64,000 nucleotides of DNA, taken from Parus major (taxonomy: Eukaryota > Chordata > Aves > Passeriformes > Paridae). The translations under genes were made by a program, and so were the position numbers. The notes under the pieces were generated by a model. The model ran no database searches. It worked only from the letters and a program-made list of their open reading frames with translations, and had not been told where the DNA came from. The stretch covers positions 71,873,929 through 71,937,928 of the forward strand of contig NC_031769.1 of NCBI RefSeq assembly GCF_001522545.3, written 5' to 3'. Below are positions 33,111 through 45,185 of this stretch, piece after piece. The stretch's first letter is position 1, and each line of letters starts with the position of its first letter.

Positions 33111-36100
33111 TAATCTCATTCCTGAAAATCAACTGTAATTTCTGTAAGTGTTGTCTATATCAGTTCTGAGGACGCAGAAAATGTTTTCTTGGGGTGGGGT
33201 ACTGGTCAGCTACTGAGAGCAAGAGACTTCATTGCAGGCCAAGGAAAAAAATGGTGACTGAAGGGTGAGCATGCAGTCTGAGGCAGTGAGGACTAGGAGT
33301 GAAAACAATATGACAGAAGCAAGCAGAAGAATGGCAGAAAAAGTGGTTGGAAGGGCTTCCCTGAATGTTACTAAAGCAGTATTCCTGTTGTCATACGGAA
33401 TGCTGCATCACACACATTAGTAGTTCAGCTTCACACGGTACAGAAAGTACAAGAATATCACAATTCAGACATGACATTTCTGTAACTGAGGCACATAAGG
33501 GAGCAATACTACTGGTAATACATCTTTTTACCTTCGGTGTTGAAATGGTCATATTCCCACTACTATGTAGCTGGTTAGAGAAAAGGGGTGCTTGGAGAGC
33601 TCTTTAACTTAAGTCTGGCAAAGCATTCAAACTCATTTCCCAGATTTGTGCCAAGCTGTCTGGCAATATTTTGTGATCACATCCCCCAAAACACATTCAT
33701 GAATATACAAAACATTATCTGACAAAATGTTTCCAAGTTCTTCAAGCCTGCTACTGAAGAAAACAAAATAATCCTATTAAATGTTCTCTGTCTGCCCTTA
33801 TTGTTGTACAGCAACACGGTTCTCAAGCAATACCATTTTCTCCAAATTCTGTAATAAGCCATTACCAGCTTTTGTGCAGCTGCCACTGCTGCTGACTGGC
33901 TTTTGTACAGAAGATCCATTGCCAATTTACTGTTTTGCCCTGCGTTTCCCAGGGCAAGAGCCCTTACAATGAAAAGATTCTGAAGCTGGTCATCCAAGCC
34001 TGTCCCAGGTCATCTCAGAAGCTGGCCTATTTCCAATAAATGACTGCAACTAAGAATCCATTACCAACTCATTGAAACTTTGGGAAGTTAAGAGAGATGA
34101 ATTCAGGTCTGTACTAAAAAAAGAAGAAAAAAAAAAACAACAAAAAAACTCCAAACAAATGACAACAACAAAAAAACCAAACCAAAACAAACAAACAAAA
34201 CAAAACCAATGACACATGAAATGAGGAATTAGTTGTTTTATTTAATTATTGTTGAGACCTGAAGGTGAAGAATGAGGAAATGGTGCATTGTGAATCCAAA
34301 GAACTTCATCAGTATCTCAATCTCCCTCAGTGTTTCACCTTTCACTACAACTGACCATGCCTTAACTTCTTACTAGATTACTAGGTTGTTCTCTTCTCTT
34401 TAATGGGATTGGAAAAATGGTAATATATTTTGAGAGACCCCTTGCCAGCTTGCCCTAAGCTTCACAAAAGCTACATAAAAGAAACCCCAGGTTTTATCTA
34501 TGTTGCTCTAAAGTTCAGTTTTGGTCATACCATTCATGTTCTTGTTATACTATTTGCATTGCGAATGTCATCTGTCTTGGGGGAATTATGGCATCTAGTA
34601 CTAGAGATACTGTGCTTCAGCACAGCAAAAAAGCTGTCTGAACAAAAAATACATAACTCTCATATGATATACATTTATTGCTTCAAAAATTGCATTTCCT
34701 GCATCTAGCTAAAACTCAGTGAGTATGTAGCTTACGTGATTTAAGGAGCTAAAATTCTGACTTGTTACAATTATGTCAGCACATGCAATTTTATTTTTTT
34801 ATTTTTAAGCGACACAACTCCAGTTCTTGAGGCTTTCAGCAGATAACTAGGAAATGTACAAGAACAAAGAAAAAAAAATAAATGGAGGGCTTGATCTTAC
34901 ATTTTTGTGGAGGGAAAAGAACAGAAAAGCCCAAAGATGCATTGACAGCCTCTAAATGTTCTGCCTATCAGCCAAACTAAGGCCCACAAGACAGGAATAG
35001 AAGGTAAGCACACCATTTGTGATTTTTTTAACCTATAAAGATTTCAGTATAATTGAATTCAAACAGTCACAAATGTTTACACAAAGACAGTGTTTCCACA
35101 ATGAACACTGCAAAGATGGAGGGAGGAGTTGTGTGTGTATGTTAGCTCTAAATTAATCTGCTCGGGACTAGAAGCAGCCTAGCTGTAAAGCACTGATCAT
35201 TGCCCGAGAAAATTTACCTTTCTTCTAAAGTAACTTAGCTCCTTCATATCAAGTCAGAAATGTAAACTCTATGTATAGGGAGTATTCTGAAGACATCATC
35301 ATTTGACTAATGTCTTTTATTCTTAGCTTACTTATTGCTCATATTCTCTTGCCCTGTTATTCTGAAAGAGGATTTATAAAACAGACTTATTTCTTTTCAG
35401 CATATTTCACAACACTGAGGTATGAACAGGGAAGTGACAATTTCTAATGTAATTTTCTTAATACAAAGCATAGAACCTCTCAGATTAAAGCAATGTTGCT
35501 CAGGGGATGCATCTAATTGTTAGCAATTCCATTTAATAGCAGCTAAGTACATGTTAAATGGTACATTTTCACCCATGTCCTTTGCCTTCATTCCTATAGG
35601 CAAGAACAAATATTAAGATTCTGAAGTGCTTGTACTGAAAGCATTTTAACATTCATATATTATATTAGAGAATAAATTTGGGGTTCAGACAATTTTAGAC
35701 TATCTAATTTTACTTGTTTCTAAAGCCTTCTAAATTTTATCTTACCCTACTTATTCCAATATGTATTTTAACTTTAGGCTGTTTACCTATGAATTCCATT
35801 AATTATGAGAAAATTATCAATATATAACAGTCAACCTGCTGATATGGTCTGATTGAAGATGGTAAAATATTTTGATTTTGATGGAATGAAAATAGGTCGG
35901 TTCCTAACAAATTTGTATGTGATGAGAACTAAAATGTAAGATAAGACAGTCTAAAACATATTCACTCTTCATTCAGACAATGAATGTTGCTAAAATCTTA
36001 TCTGATTTATGATGTCATGGCTGATCATTAAATGTAAGAAAAATGAAATTAAGAATATAATGGGAGGTATACACCCATTGATATTAATTTCAATGATTGA

Positions 36101-37515
36101 TATTAATAACCAATTCAACAAACACATAATCAAATATAGACTGAACCATCATAACTGTGACCAGGGCTAGGCAGAAGATCAAAACCTGAGGTATGATTTT
36201 CTTCTCCCATTCAGATTCTTCATGAAGCACCAGTGGTTCAGGATATTACAATCACTCTATTGAGGAGGTAGAGTTCTTCCAGGTGTATGGCTCTATCTGT
36301 GCTTGTAGTTGTTTTCTCATTCACACAGTCACTTAGAACCAGTCACCCAGGAATGAAAATTCTGAAAGCTGAAATGGTGCAAACAAGGTGAAAACCAAAA
36401 AGGGCAATGAAACATGGTTTTCTGGCTTTTCATTAGGTTCCTGCAGTTTTGAAAATTTCCTCACTGTCCATTATCACAAATTGCTTATAATACACAGCAC
36501 AATTTAATCAATAAATATAAATGGGTAGGGGTATTTTCAGAATTTGATTATAAGTTCTTTATTTCTGAGTGTTTCCATTAGATGATATCTTTCCCTTCAA
36601 CTAAAGAGGTCAAATGGTTATTTCACTTTTTTTTTTTTAAACCACTGAGATATGCTTAGCTTTTTTATTCAATTTCTGTAATTATTTCATGACTCCTTAA
36701 AAACTGTTATTTAAAACATTGTCCTTTATAATTTTTTTCATTACATTTTACTTTAGGAGAGATGAAACAAAAATTTGAAAGAGGGCAGCACTGACCACTT
36801 AAAGAATTTAACAAGTCTCAAACTGAAGCAAAAAAGAAAATAGATTCTTCAGAGGTCTGTCTTGTGGGGAGCAGAAAAATAATGCTCTTTGCATAAAAGG
36901 AGAAATTGCATACTTTTTCAGCTAAATAACAAGACAATATAGTCTTGTTATGGGTTAATCTGTTGGTACATGATGTTTTTTCTACTTGGAGAACATTTTG
37001 ATGAAATATTTAAGTGGTAAGGTTGTTCTGATAGAAACGGTATTGATAGTAAGAGCAGAAAATGGAGAAAGTAGATCAGGCTTTCAATGATGAAAAAAGA
37101 AAAAGGAGGAAGAAAAAAAATGGGGAATAAAGGAAATTGTACTCTATCATGAAAAAGAAAGAAATTATGTGCAGAGACATAAAGATGAGGGAATGAGTTA
37201 TAAGAAGGGGGTAAAGGATAAGGAAAAATAATAAAGTTATGAATATGAAGTTTAATTAAGTAATCAGAGTACACATTGAAGCAGAAAAAACTGGAGATAT
37301 GAACAAATATGTAAAGTGTGGTTGCCTTAGTTTTCTGGTCTTTGATGTGAAGTGCAAGGAAGTGGAATATTGAAAAATTATAAGTTTGTCAAAACAAGTT
37401 TTTAAAGGAAGAAAGAGAAACATTAAAAGTCAAGACATAGAAAATAGTGAATTATAAAGAGAATCAGCCAAAGGCAGGAGGTAATTAAAAGAACACAAAA
37501 AGGGCAAAAATGTTG
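33111..37515. other. Mostly single-copy AT-rich DNA, no gene recognised
   Basis: It holds a second A/C-rich tract at 34116-34207 and no recognised transposon. The 106-codon frame at 33677-33997 minus includes a short alanine-rich stretch but no domain I can support. Minus-strand frames around 36948-37274 reflect purine-rich sequence on the plus strand. Confidence 0.45.
34116..34207. repeat. A/C-rich low-complexity tract
   Basis: Irregular A and C runs (AAACAACAAAAAAACTCCAA-type), similar to 32919-33110 but with a few T and G. Confidence 0.75.
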
Positions 37516-37946
37516 ATGAAGGGTCTAGAGAAAAAGTTGTGTGAGAAGTGGCTGAGGGAGCTGAATTTGTTTAGCCTGGAAAAGAGGACGCTCAGAGGAG
37601 ATTCCATTGCTCTCTACAACTCCCTAAAAGGAAAGTGAGGTCATGTCAGGGTCAACCTTTTCTTCCAGGAAGAAGGACAGGACAAGAGGAAATGGATTAA
37701 AGCTGTGCCAGGAGAGGTTCAGGCTGGACATCAGGAAGAATTTCTTCACTGAAAGGGTGATTTAATGTTGGAATAGGCTGCCCAGGGAAGTGGTGGATTC
37801 ACCATCACCATCCCTGGACCTGTCCAAGAAATGACTGGATGTGGTGCATAGTGCTGTGGTTTAGTTGGCTTGGTGACATTGGGTCAAAGGTTGTGTTCAA
37901 TGATTTTAAAGATCAATTCCAGCCTTAGTGAGTCTATGATTCTATG
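37516..37946 (+). mobile_element. CR1 LINE 3' fragment
   Basis: The landmarks run in CR1 order: GGCTGAGGGAGCTGAA, TTTAGCCTGGAAAAGAGGA, GAGAGGTTCAGGCTGGACAT, CAGGAAGAATTTCTTCACTG, GGCTGCCCAGGGAAGTGGTG. The 3' end is TCTATGATTCTATGA. It covers the end of the reverse transcriptase gene and the 3' untranslated region only. 5' truncation is usual for CR1. No open frame survives and there is no target duplication, also usual for CR1. Confidence 0.9.
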
Positions 37947-38765
37947 AAAAGAAATCATCACTACTGCTGTATTAAGCCCCCAAAAATGTGTGAAACCACT
38001 TGCAATGGAAGTCTGTGTAAAACTATCTCTTAAATGTGTAGGTGACAGGATTTCAGGGTAGTGTTCCCATTTTCACAAGTGCCACGTTGGTACGTTTTAG
38101 TAATAGGAAAGGCTACAAATTAAATTATGTAGCTTGTTAAGCTTGGATGGAAATATTCTACTACAATCTGATTTTTACTTTCCTTAGCAAAAGCTTTTAA
38201 AAATTATCACTGGAAAAAAAACAACAGGAACAACAAAGTGATTCAAAAGATAACTCAGTGTGTAATGCAGAAAGAATTTGTCTTAGTGTAGAAAGAAGGA
38301 CCAAGAAGTGTTAAAGGAAGGTGAGGTCTAGTGTACACTTCTGTTGGAGTGTAGGAAAGCTGAAAGAAGAGCTAGGAAGTACAGAACTAATGAAGTTACA
38401 ACAGAGAAGGTAAACTGATCAAATTCCAGTCTGAGTAGAAAATAAGAAAACACATGAGAGAGTAGAGAGCCAACATAAATCAGATAGTAGATTGAAGGAG
38501 GAAAATGGTTAATATAAAACATTTTACAAGAAGTGGGGAAGAAAGTGAAAGAAATTCAAGCAAATAGAATGAGATGAAGGAACTTCACTAACTGGCCAGT
38601 AAAAGGGAAAAAACAGGACCTTTGTAATGAAGAGCAACAATTGCTGTTGGCAATTGTTTTTCTTGGTTTTCTTATGACTTTCTCATGTTTCAACAAGCAG
38701 AACTTTTCAGAAGGTTGAAGCTTTGGTGACATTTCAAAAGCATAAGACTTGCAGTCATATAGAAA
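37947..38765. other. Unique DNA between two CR1 copies
   Basis: Purine-rich on the plus strand at 38310-38600. No gene or repeat was recognised. Confidence 0.45.
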
Positions 38766-39536
38766 TTCACAGAATCACAGAATCACTAAGTTGGAAGAGA
38801 CCTTCAAGATCGAGTCCAACCCAGCCCTAACACCTCTAAAACATGGCACCAAGTGCCACATCCAGTCTTTTTTTAAACACATCCAGGGATGGTGACTCCA
38901 GCACCACCTTCCCAGACAGACCATCCACTACTTTCCATAGAAAACTTTTTCCTGATATCCATCCTATATTTCCCTTGGCGCAGCTTCTGGCCACACCATT
39001 CCTGATCCAGACCAGGAGCCATTGGCCTTCTTGGCCACCGGGGCACACTGCTGGCTCATGTTCAGCCGCTGTCACCAGCACCCCCAGGTCCATTTCTGCC
39101 TTGACACTGTCCAGCAACACCTTCCCCAGCCTAGGATGTTGCAGGGGGTTATTGTGGCCAAAATGCAGGACTTGGCACTTGGACCTATTAAACTTCATCC
39201 CATTGGACTCTGCCCATCCATCCAACTGTTCCAGGTCTCTCTGCAAGGCCCTCCTACCTTCCAAGAGATCGACATATACTGCCAGCTTACTGTTGTTCAC
39301 AAATTTACTAATGAAAGACTAAATTCCCTCATCCATGTCATCAATAAAAATATTGAACAGGACTGGTCCCAGCACAAACCCCTGAGGGACACCACTGGTG
39401 ACTGGCTGCCAGCTGGATGCAGCACCATTCACCACCACTCTCTGGGCCTGGCCACCCAGCCAGTTCTTAACCCAGCAAAGAGTGTTCCTGTCCAAGCCAT
39501 GGGCTGCCAGCTTTTCCAGGAGTGTGCTGTGGGATA

Positions 39537-40020
39537 TGTGATAAATAGAGACCCTTTTGTTCACCTAAACATGTAGATATGATGCTTTGCAAAACTGTGC
39601 TTTGTGAAATCAGGATGAGGTTGAAGGCTGCTGCTGACGCTTGCATGATTAATAACAGCCTTGCTAGCTTTCTTGAATTCCAGGGAATTACCAAGATAAG
39701 CCTTAAAAGGAAAACAGCGAAGAAAGGTCAAAAGGATGGGACTGAGGAAGACTCTTGATCTTCATCCTACGACCACCAGAAGGCAGAAAAAGACCCCCTA
39801 GCAACTGGAGACACATGCGCAGGGACACCCGAGAAAGGACACGTAGCCCGGAAGTCGGACCACTTAAAAGAGAGAACACAGAAATTAGAAGCATGGCAGC
39901 AGACGGAGCATAGACTCCCCTGTCGCCCAGCGCTGATTTTTTGCTTATTGCTTGCTTGCTATAATTAATAAAAATTTTCTTTGATTGAATTGTTTCACTC
40001 TCTTGAGTGCATTCATTACA
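39537..40020 (+). mobile_element. Solo LTR of an endogenous retrovirus inside the CR1 copy
   Basis: The 484-bp element starts TGTGATAAATAG and ends GAGTGCATTCATTACA, with near-inverted TGTGAT/ATTACA ends. It is flanked by a perfect 5-bp duplication, GGATA at 39532-39536 and 40021-40025. Removing the insert and one GGATA restores continuity of the host CR1 between FDTVS and HSTLL. Plus orientation follows from a TATA-like CTTAAAAGAG at about 39863-39872, AATAAA at 39967-39972, and a T-rich stretch before the CA end. No internal retroviral genes remain. A 5-bp duplication is typical of ERVL-like integrases, while 6 bp is typical of alpha- and betaretroviruses; the class assignment is an inference from this alone. 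Confidence 0.92.
39967..39972 (+). promoter_or_regulatory. AATAAA polyadenylation signal of the solo LTR
   Basis: The hexamer lies 48 bp before the 3' CA end of the LTR and about 95 bp after the TATA-like motif, the order expected for U3-R-U5. Confidence 0.5.
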
Positions 40021-41380
40021 GGATACAGTGTCAAAAACAACATCCACAGCCCTTCCCACATCCACCAGGTGGGTCACCTGGTCATAAAAGGAGATCAGGT
40101 TGGTCAGACATGACCTGCCCCTCCTAAACCCATGCTGGCTGGGTCTGATACCCTGGCCATTCTGTAAGTGCTGTGTGATGACACTCAGTATAAACTGCTC
40201 CATTATCTTACCAGGTACTGAGGTCAGGCTGACTGGTCTATAATTACCAGGATTCCCTTCCCACCCTTTTTGTGAATGGGAGTCACATTGGCTCCCAGTC
40301 ATCTGGAACCTCACCAGTGAGCCAGGACTGCTGGTAAATGATGGAGAGCAGCTTTGCAAGCTCATCTGCCATCTCCCTCATCACCCTGGGATGGATCCCA
40401 TCTGGTCCCATAGATTTATGAATATCCAAGCTGTTCAGTATTTCTCTGACTTCCTCCTCCTGGATAACAGGGGGACCATTCTGCTCCCTGACACCACCTA
40501 CCAACCCAGGAGGACAGTTGTCCTGAGGACAAGCTGTCTTCCCGTTAAAGACTGAGGCAATGAAGGCATTAAGCCCCTCTGCCTTCTCCTTATCTCCAAC
40601 TATTAAGTTCCCTCCCTCATCCCATAGAGAACAAAGGCTGGTCTTACCTTTCCTTTTGCTATTAATATATTTATAAAAACATTTTTTATTATCCTTTACA
40701 AAAGTTGCCAAATTAAGTTCAAACTGAGTTTTGGCATCCCTAACTTTTTTCCTACATAAACTAGCAGCCCCTTTAAATACTTCTTGAGAGACATGATCCT
40801 CCTTCCAAAGATGATACATCCTCCTTTTATTCCTAAATTCCTTCCAAACCTCTCTGCCCATCCAGGATGGATGTTTGTCTTGTCAACTCATCTTTCAGCA
40901 CATAGGGATAGTCCGCCATACACTTTCTGCGTGACTTTAAGTGAACAATTTCAATGTAGAAGCTCCATGTAAAATAAATTAAATGGTATGAAGTGCTGCA
41001 AGATTTTTAGAATAAAGATGAAGGAAGAATGCAATATAGTTGATTGAATTTTTCTGTTTCATGGAGGCTGTGAAGGACTGTTTAACAGTATTTAGTTATA
41101 TTTTTAAAAGAGTTTGTTTGTTGGTCTCATAATGTGGAAACAGAAGAAGTAGGTGGGACAAGCTGGCAGTAGAGTTGGTCACATGGAACAATTATCACAT
41201 TTGAAAGTGTAAATATGAGATAATTAGAGATAGCACAAGTTTTACCAGACAGTATATTTATTGTTTGGAAATCACCAATTACATATTTGCCAGTAAAATA
41301 AAAACTTGGAAGTCAAAAATTTAGGTAGTGTACTGCAAGGCACTTTGTTGTTTTTTTTTCTATCATATTTATATTATTAC

Positions 41381-41430
41381 AGTAATTTAAGCAATACTTA
41401 GTACAAAACCAGTAATTTAGTCAATACTTA
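41381..41430. repeat. Tandem duplication, 30-bp period
   Basis: AGTAATTTAAGCAATACTTA at 41381-41400 recurs at 41411-41430 with two mismatches. Confidence 0.75.
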
Positions 41431-43150
41431 ATAAAAAAATAGATCATAGTTTTACCTTAGGTTCACTAAGCCGGGATTTACTGTCCTGTTCATCTTTTCC
41501 TCTTCTCACAGCCACAAACAACTCAGGAATTTTGAGGACTGGCAACTGGCTTTCAATTTTTGAAGATCCACATCCTAAGAAGATATTTAGTATCTAATTC
41601 CATAAGAATAGAGAGGATACATCTATACCAGCTTTGACTGAAATAAGTCCATGCAAAATTGACTTTATTTCCAGTGTGCAAACACCAATCCTTTTAAATC
41701 AGAAGTCAATAACATGAAGTAGAAAAATTCTTTCTAAAATACTTGTTCACTCTGCACTTAGGAAACCACAATATATCATACATGTGTGACTGCTGCATTT
41801 TTTGTGTTCCTTTGTCTTATCACTGACCTTATAAATATGTATTCATATCTATTCAGTACTAAGCACTTGTGATTGGAATTAGTATTAGTGCATATTTAGG
41901 ACTGATTAAACAAGTGAAAAAATTAGAGATGTTTGTTATAAAGACAATAGCATAAAAGTGACTTGAGTTCTAAGGCAGAAATATTCAGGGGCTTGGGATG
42001 AAAACCCGCCCCTTGTAGGTATTTTTAGAATCATGTTAATTTGGCATCTAGCCATTTTTTTCCCCTCATATATAGTTTAATAATGTTTCAAAATTAACAA
42101 GTAAACATTCTGATTAGAAATATATAATGATCTATACCTCTTCAAGATTTCAGAATTTCATTCTTCACTGTATATATTAAAGACTATGTGATCTTGAAAG
42201 ACTGCTAGAAGGACACACACTTAGTCAAGGCATTACAGCAGGTTAGCATCAAACTTGTAGAAGCCAGAGCTAAAAATGAAACAAGCCAAAACTCCTTTCA
42301 CCCAAATTAATTTAAATATACATGTATAAAATGAGTGGAAATGTATTTTTGCATCCATTTGATTAACATGAAGGAAAATCCCATTTCTTCCTGTCATATA
42401 TAGTTATCAGAAAAGGCAGAAAATCAAAATATATCTTGCTTTTCCCTAACAGACTTCAACTGTTACGAAACATAGGGATTAACATCATTAATGGATTTTA
42501 CCTCAAATATTTAACTATGTAATTGGTTAAAATAAAAGATATCCCATTTTCTCATAAAGTCAGGCTTACTTATCTGCTCACTTCTGCTACTTAGGAAACA
42601 AAGGAAAAGGTAGGAGGTATAGCCTTTACAAGAGAAGAAGGAAAACATCTGGTGCAGACTTTTACCTAGAAGTTTCATGGTTCACTACAAAATAAACCAA
42701 CTAATTCATCTGACTTTTACAGATAAATCCCAATTCATCAGACCCTTTTTTCCTAACTTTAAATAAATGCTAACCCATTTGATAATTGTGACCTGTTGGT
42801 TGTTCACAATTACTTTGTTACGGCTTTTGGCTAAACATTACTCTTGCAGGGTATACTCATTGGAGTTTACATTTCTCTTGCTGTACCAGGATCATTCAGA
42901 TTGCTTAAAACTCAAAATAGAAGTAGAATTTTGTGAAATTCTGGTGATTAGTGGTAAAATTTCACCTAACTTCAGATGCAAAATCACTTTTAAAAATGCA
43001 TCCTTCATCATCTTAATATAGAAGAGCATCAAATACTATAAATATAAAGCTCCATAAAAATAAAGCATGTAAAATCATTTGTGCATCTAAAAAAGATTTG
43101 CTATTTCATTTCCACTTAGCCTATAATCTATTATCAGTAATAAAACTACA

Positions 43151-43189
43151 CACATACTATGTAATATATATAGCTGTACATAGTATGTG
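43151..43189. repeat. Inverted repeat, 13-bp perfect arms
   Basis: CACATACTATGTA at 43151-43163 and TACATAGTATGTG at 43177-43189 are exact reverse complements, separated by a 13-nt spacer that is itself alternating AT followed by TAGCTG. The stem does not extend further, so it is too short for a canonical microRNA precursor. Confidence 0.8.
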
Positions 43190-44109
43190 ACTCTGTGCAG
43201 GGCTTTCTTCATCTGCTCAGCTGCCTGCAGCTAATGGACTGCAACAATCTCCTTTAGCAAAGTGTTTGAAACTAACCCTCCCACCAAGTCATTTTCTCTC
43301 CCACCCTAATACTAAATAGTGCATGACAGCTTAGTTATGAGTGCTACTTAGGGGCTGTCACAAATGAATGGTATACATCACAGGAGTCTTCTTCTGAACT
43401 AGGACACTAACACTGTGAAAGCTAAACACCGTATAAACACAAGAATGCAACTTACTTGTAGTGCCATCTGTCCTTTCAAAATAATACAGAGCATAAATTG
43501 TGTGAATTTATGTACAGGGGCAGAGTGACACCCTTGAGCTGTTATATTTACTACACATTTTTGGTATTTTTAACCTACCTCTGTGAAGATGAAAAGTTAC
43601 TAACCATTGTGCCATTGGATCTATGCTTACAGAATCAGAGATGATCAGCAAGGAAAGCAGAACTTAAAAATAATTTTATGGGAAGTTTAAAGTGATGCTG
43701 CTGTCTCTTAAGGATTCTATATTTCTTGAAGTTTCATTTGTCTTAACCTAAATGCCTCTCTCATTGTAAATAAAAAATCTGTGTGACTTTTGACTAAAGT
43801 TTCTTGTAGGTAGTTGTAACATTAAAGGCATTATTGAAAGGATCCAAGGCTGCTTCGTACATATTTACCACAGTACACCCTTTGGGGGCTTCCCTTTAAA
43901 TTTTATTGGATTTTAAGATATTAACTTGAAACTAATTTATGCTTATTATTTGTGTGTTAGTCCCTCTAATTTTTTTTTTTTTTTAATTCTTGAAACAGGC
44001 TATAGAAAGGAAGTTTTTAGTACACTGTTGAGATACAAGAGTTTTTTGATTGGTTGGAAGTACCTACAAACATAAATCAATCCATTGATCTGAGACAAAA
44101 TAATCTTTT

Positions 44110-45185
44110 AAAATCAGTTTCAAATCAGTGGGGTTGAGAACCACCCCATGCCTTGGGTTGTCTGGGGGCTCTGAGGGCGGGGCTGCAGAAGTACTGGGTG
44201 CCGTAAGGAGCTTGGGAGGAGGCAAGGGCCAGCCTTCACTGACCATTTTGTGGCCAGAGAACCAGATCAAATTTCCCAGTGGGGCCTCTCCTCTGCTGAG
44301 ACCTTTGAGACCTTTTCAAGAACCTACGCTTTCTTTCAGATGAGATGTCAAACATGGCCTTTTTGGAGCTGAGGTTTCTGCTTGGGGCTCATGCTGCTCT
44401 GTGTGCGCTCAGCACAGGACACAGTTTCCTGGCATGCTCTTCAGGGAAGAGGAGGGAATTTTGAGCCCATGCTACCACTGCTTCCCTTGGCAGCAGGATG
44501 GAAAAGGTGAAATGGAAGATGAGGTTGGCAAACCTGTCCCCACAGAGAAAAGTGGAGATTGGTCTGGGGAAGGAAAATGGGAGAGAAGAACTCTAAGGGA
44601 GGAGAGTCATCATCTTGGCCCACAGGGCAATGGCCACCCAGTGCAGCTGTGGAAGGAGGACTTTGTCAAGGCTTGAAGATTGATGCCAGGTGATCTAGGG
44701 TTGCTTCCACTATGGATGCCCCCAGGAAGCAGAACCCTTGATCCTATCTGCAGCCCTGCTCTACCACCCCCTCAAGCATGACAATTTAGCCGGCATGAAG
44801 TTTGCTGCATCTCCTTTCTTGCACTTGAAGATTGGAGTGAATTTTTTGTTTTTTCAGACCTCAGGACCTTTCCTAAGTCACTATGATTCTGTATTTTTCT
44901 TAGAAAATTTTATTTTCACTTCTATATCAAAGAAGTGAAACAGCATATGCCAGATGAAATAGTAGAAATGTTTCCAGTTGGTTTCAGATTTTTTAGTTAC
45001 TCAGTGTGCATCCCTTACAAAGTTCAATGCAGACACTGTCTCAAGTGGAGCAGGAGCTGCCAGAATCCAGCTGTTGGGGTGGACCACAGCTGCAGTCATT
45101 AAGCCTAAAGTGCTTGCTTGTCCAGCAGGTCTGATGGGTAGGCATCAGCTGGGGAGAGTCCATGTCCAAATCAAATCATTCTGAT
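44110..45185. other. GC-richer island of unknown origin
   Basis: This kilobase is clearly richer in G+C than its surroundings, with few T or A runs, yet has few CpG, so it is not a CpG island. Several overlapping frames of 60-91 codons lie on both strands (44128-44343 plus, 44401-44676 plus and 44441-44623 minus), none of which I recognise. A short frame at 44354 starts MAFLELRFLLGAHAALCALS and stops after 35 codons. The segment near 44859-44893 (CAGGACCTTTCC, then CACTATGATTCTGTATT) resembles a CR1 3' end, and 45209-45240 may be a reverse CR1 end. It could be an old transposon of a family I do not know, a retrocopy, or a worn LTR. Confidence 0.35.

Larger units (their letters stand above)
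38836..40861 (-). pseudogene. CR1 ORF2 reverse transcriptase remnant
   Basis: Read on the minus strand, the pieces run in family order: MGREVWKEFRNKRRMYHLWK (from 40861), MGPDGIHPRVMREMADELAK, then after a frameshift near 40300 GNYRPVSLTSVPGKIMEQFI and QHGFRRGRSCLTNLISFYDQ. After the LTR come [40 protein letters not shown] and, after a second frameshift near 39315, NNSKLAVYVDLLEGRRALQ. Two changes hit the active site. At motif A, VDVV joins FDTVS directly, so about seven residues including the first catalytic Asp appear deleted. At motif C the expected FADD is FVNN, so both aspartates are lost. Frameshifts, an internal deletion and the LTR insertion add to the inactivation. Confidence 0.85.
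38766..40912 (-). mobile_element. CR1 LINE, 5'-truncated, split by a solo LTR
   Basis: The CR1 3' end on the minus strand is at 38766, where the plus strand reads CACAGAATCACAGAATCAC and then TTGGAAGAGACC. Reverse transcriptase sequence follows to about 40912. The CR1 is interrupted at 39532-40025 by an LTR with its duplicated target, leaving about 1.66 kb of CR1 proper. The part kept covers the region before the polymerase fingers, the polymerase core and the 3' untranslated region. The endonuclease and ORF1 are missing. A further deletion lies between about 39040 and 38950, where reverse transcriptase sequence jumps to the 3' region. This is the longest CR1 coding remnant in the window. It is dead: see the pseudogene entry. 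Confidence 0.9.
40913..44109. other. AT-rich single-copy DNA, no gene recognised
   Basis: No transposon or gene was recognised. It holds a 30-bp-period duplication at 41381-41430, a 13-bp inverted repeat at 43151-43189 and a T15 run at 43970-43984. Confidence 0.45.

Noticed and set aside
32877..33113. Lysine/proline/threonine-rich frame and its phenylalanine-rich antisense partners
   Set aside because: They are direct products of the A/C-only low-complexity tract.
33677..33997. 106-codon minus-strand frame with ALALGNAGQ, reminiscent of a short vitellogenin-type motif
   Set aside because: The likeness covers only about seven residues and is not supported by flanking sequence. The frame begins at a TTG, not an ATG.
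36212..36263. Short segment after a strong acceptor (TTCTTCTCCCATTCAG)
   Set aside because: The donor (GAG|GTAGAG) is weak and only about 17 codons are open.
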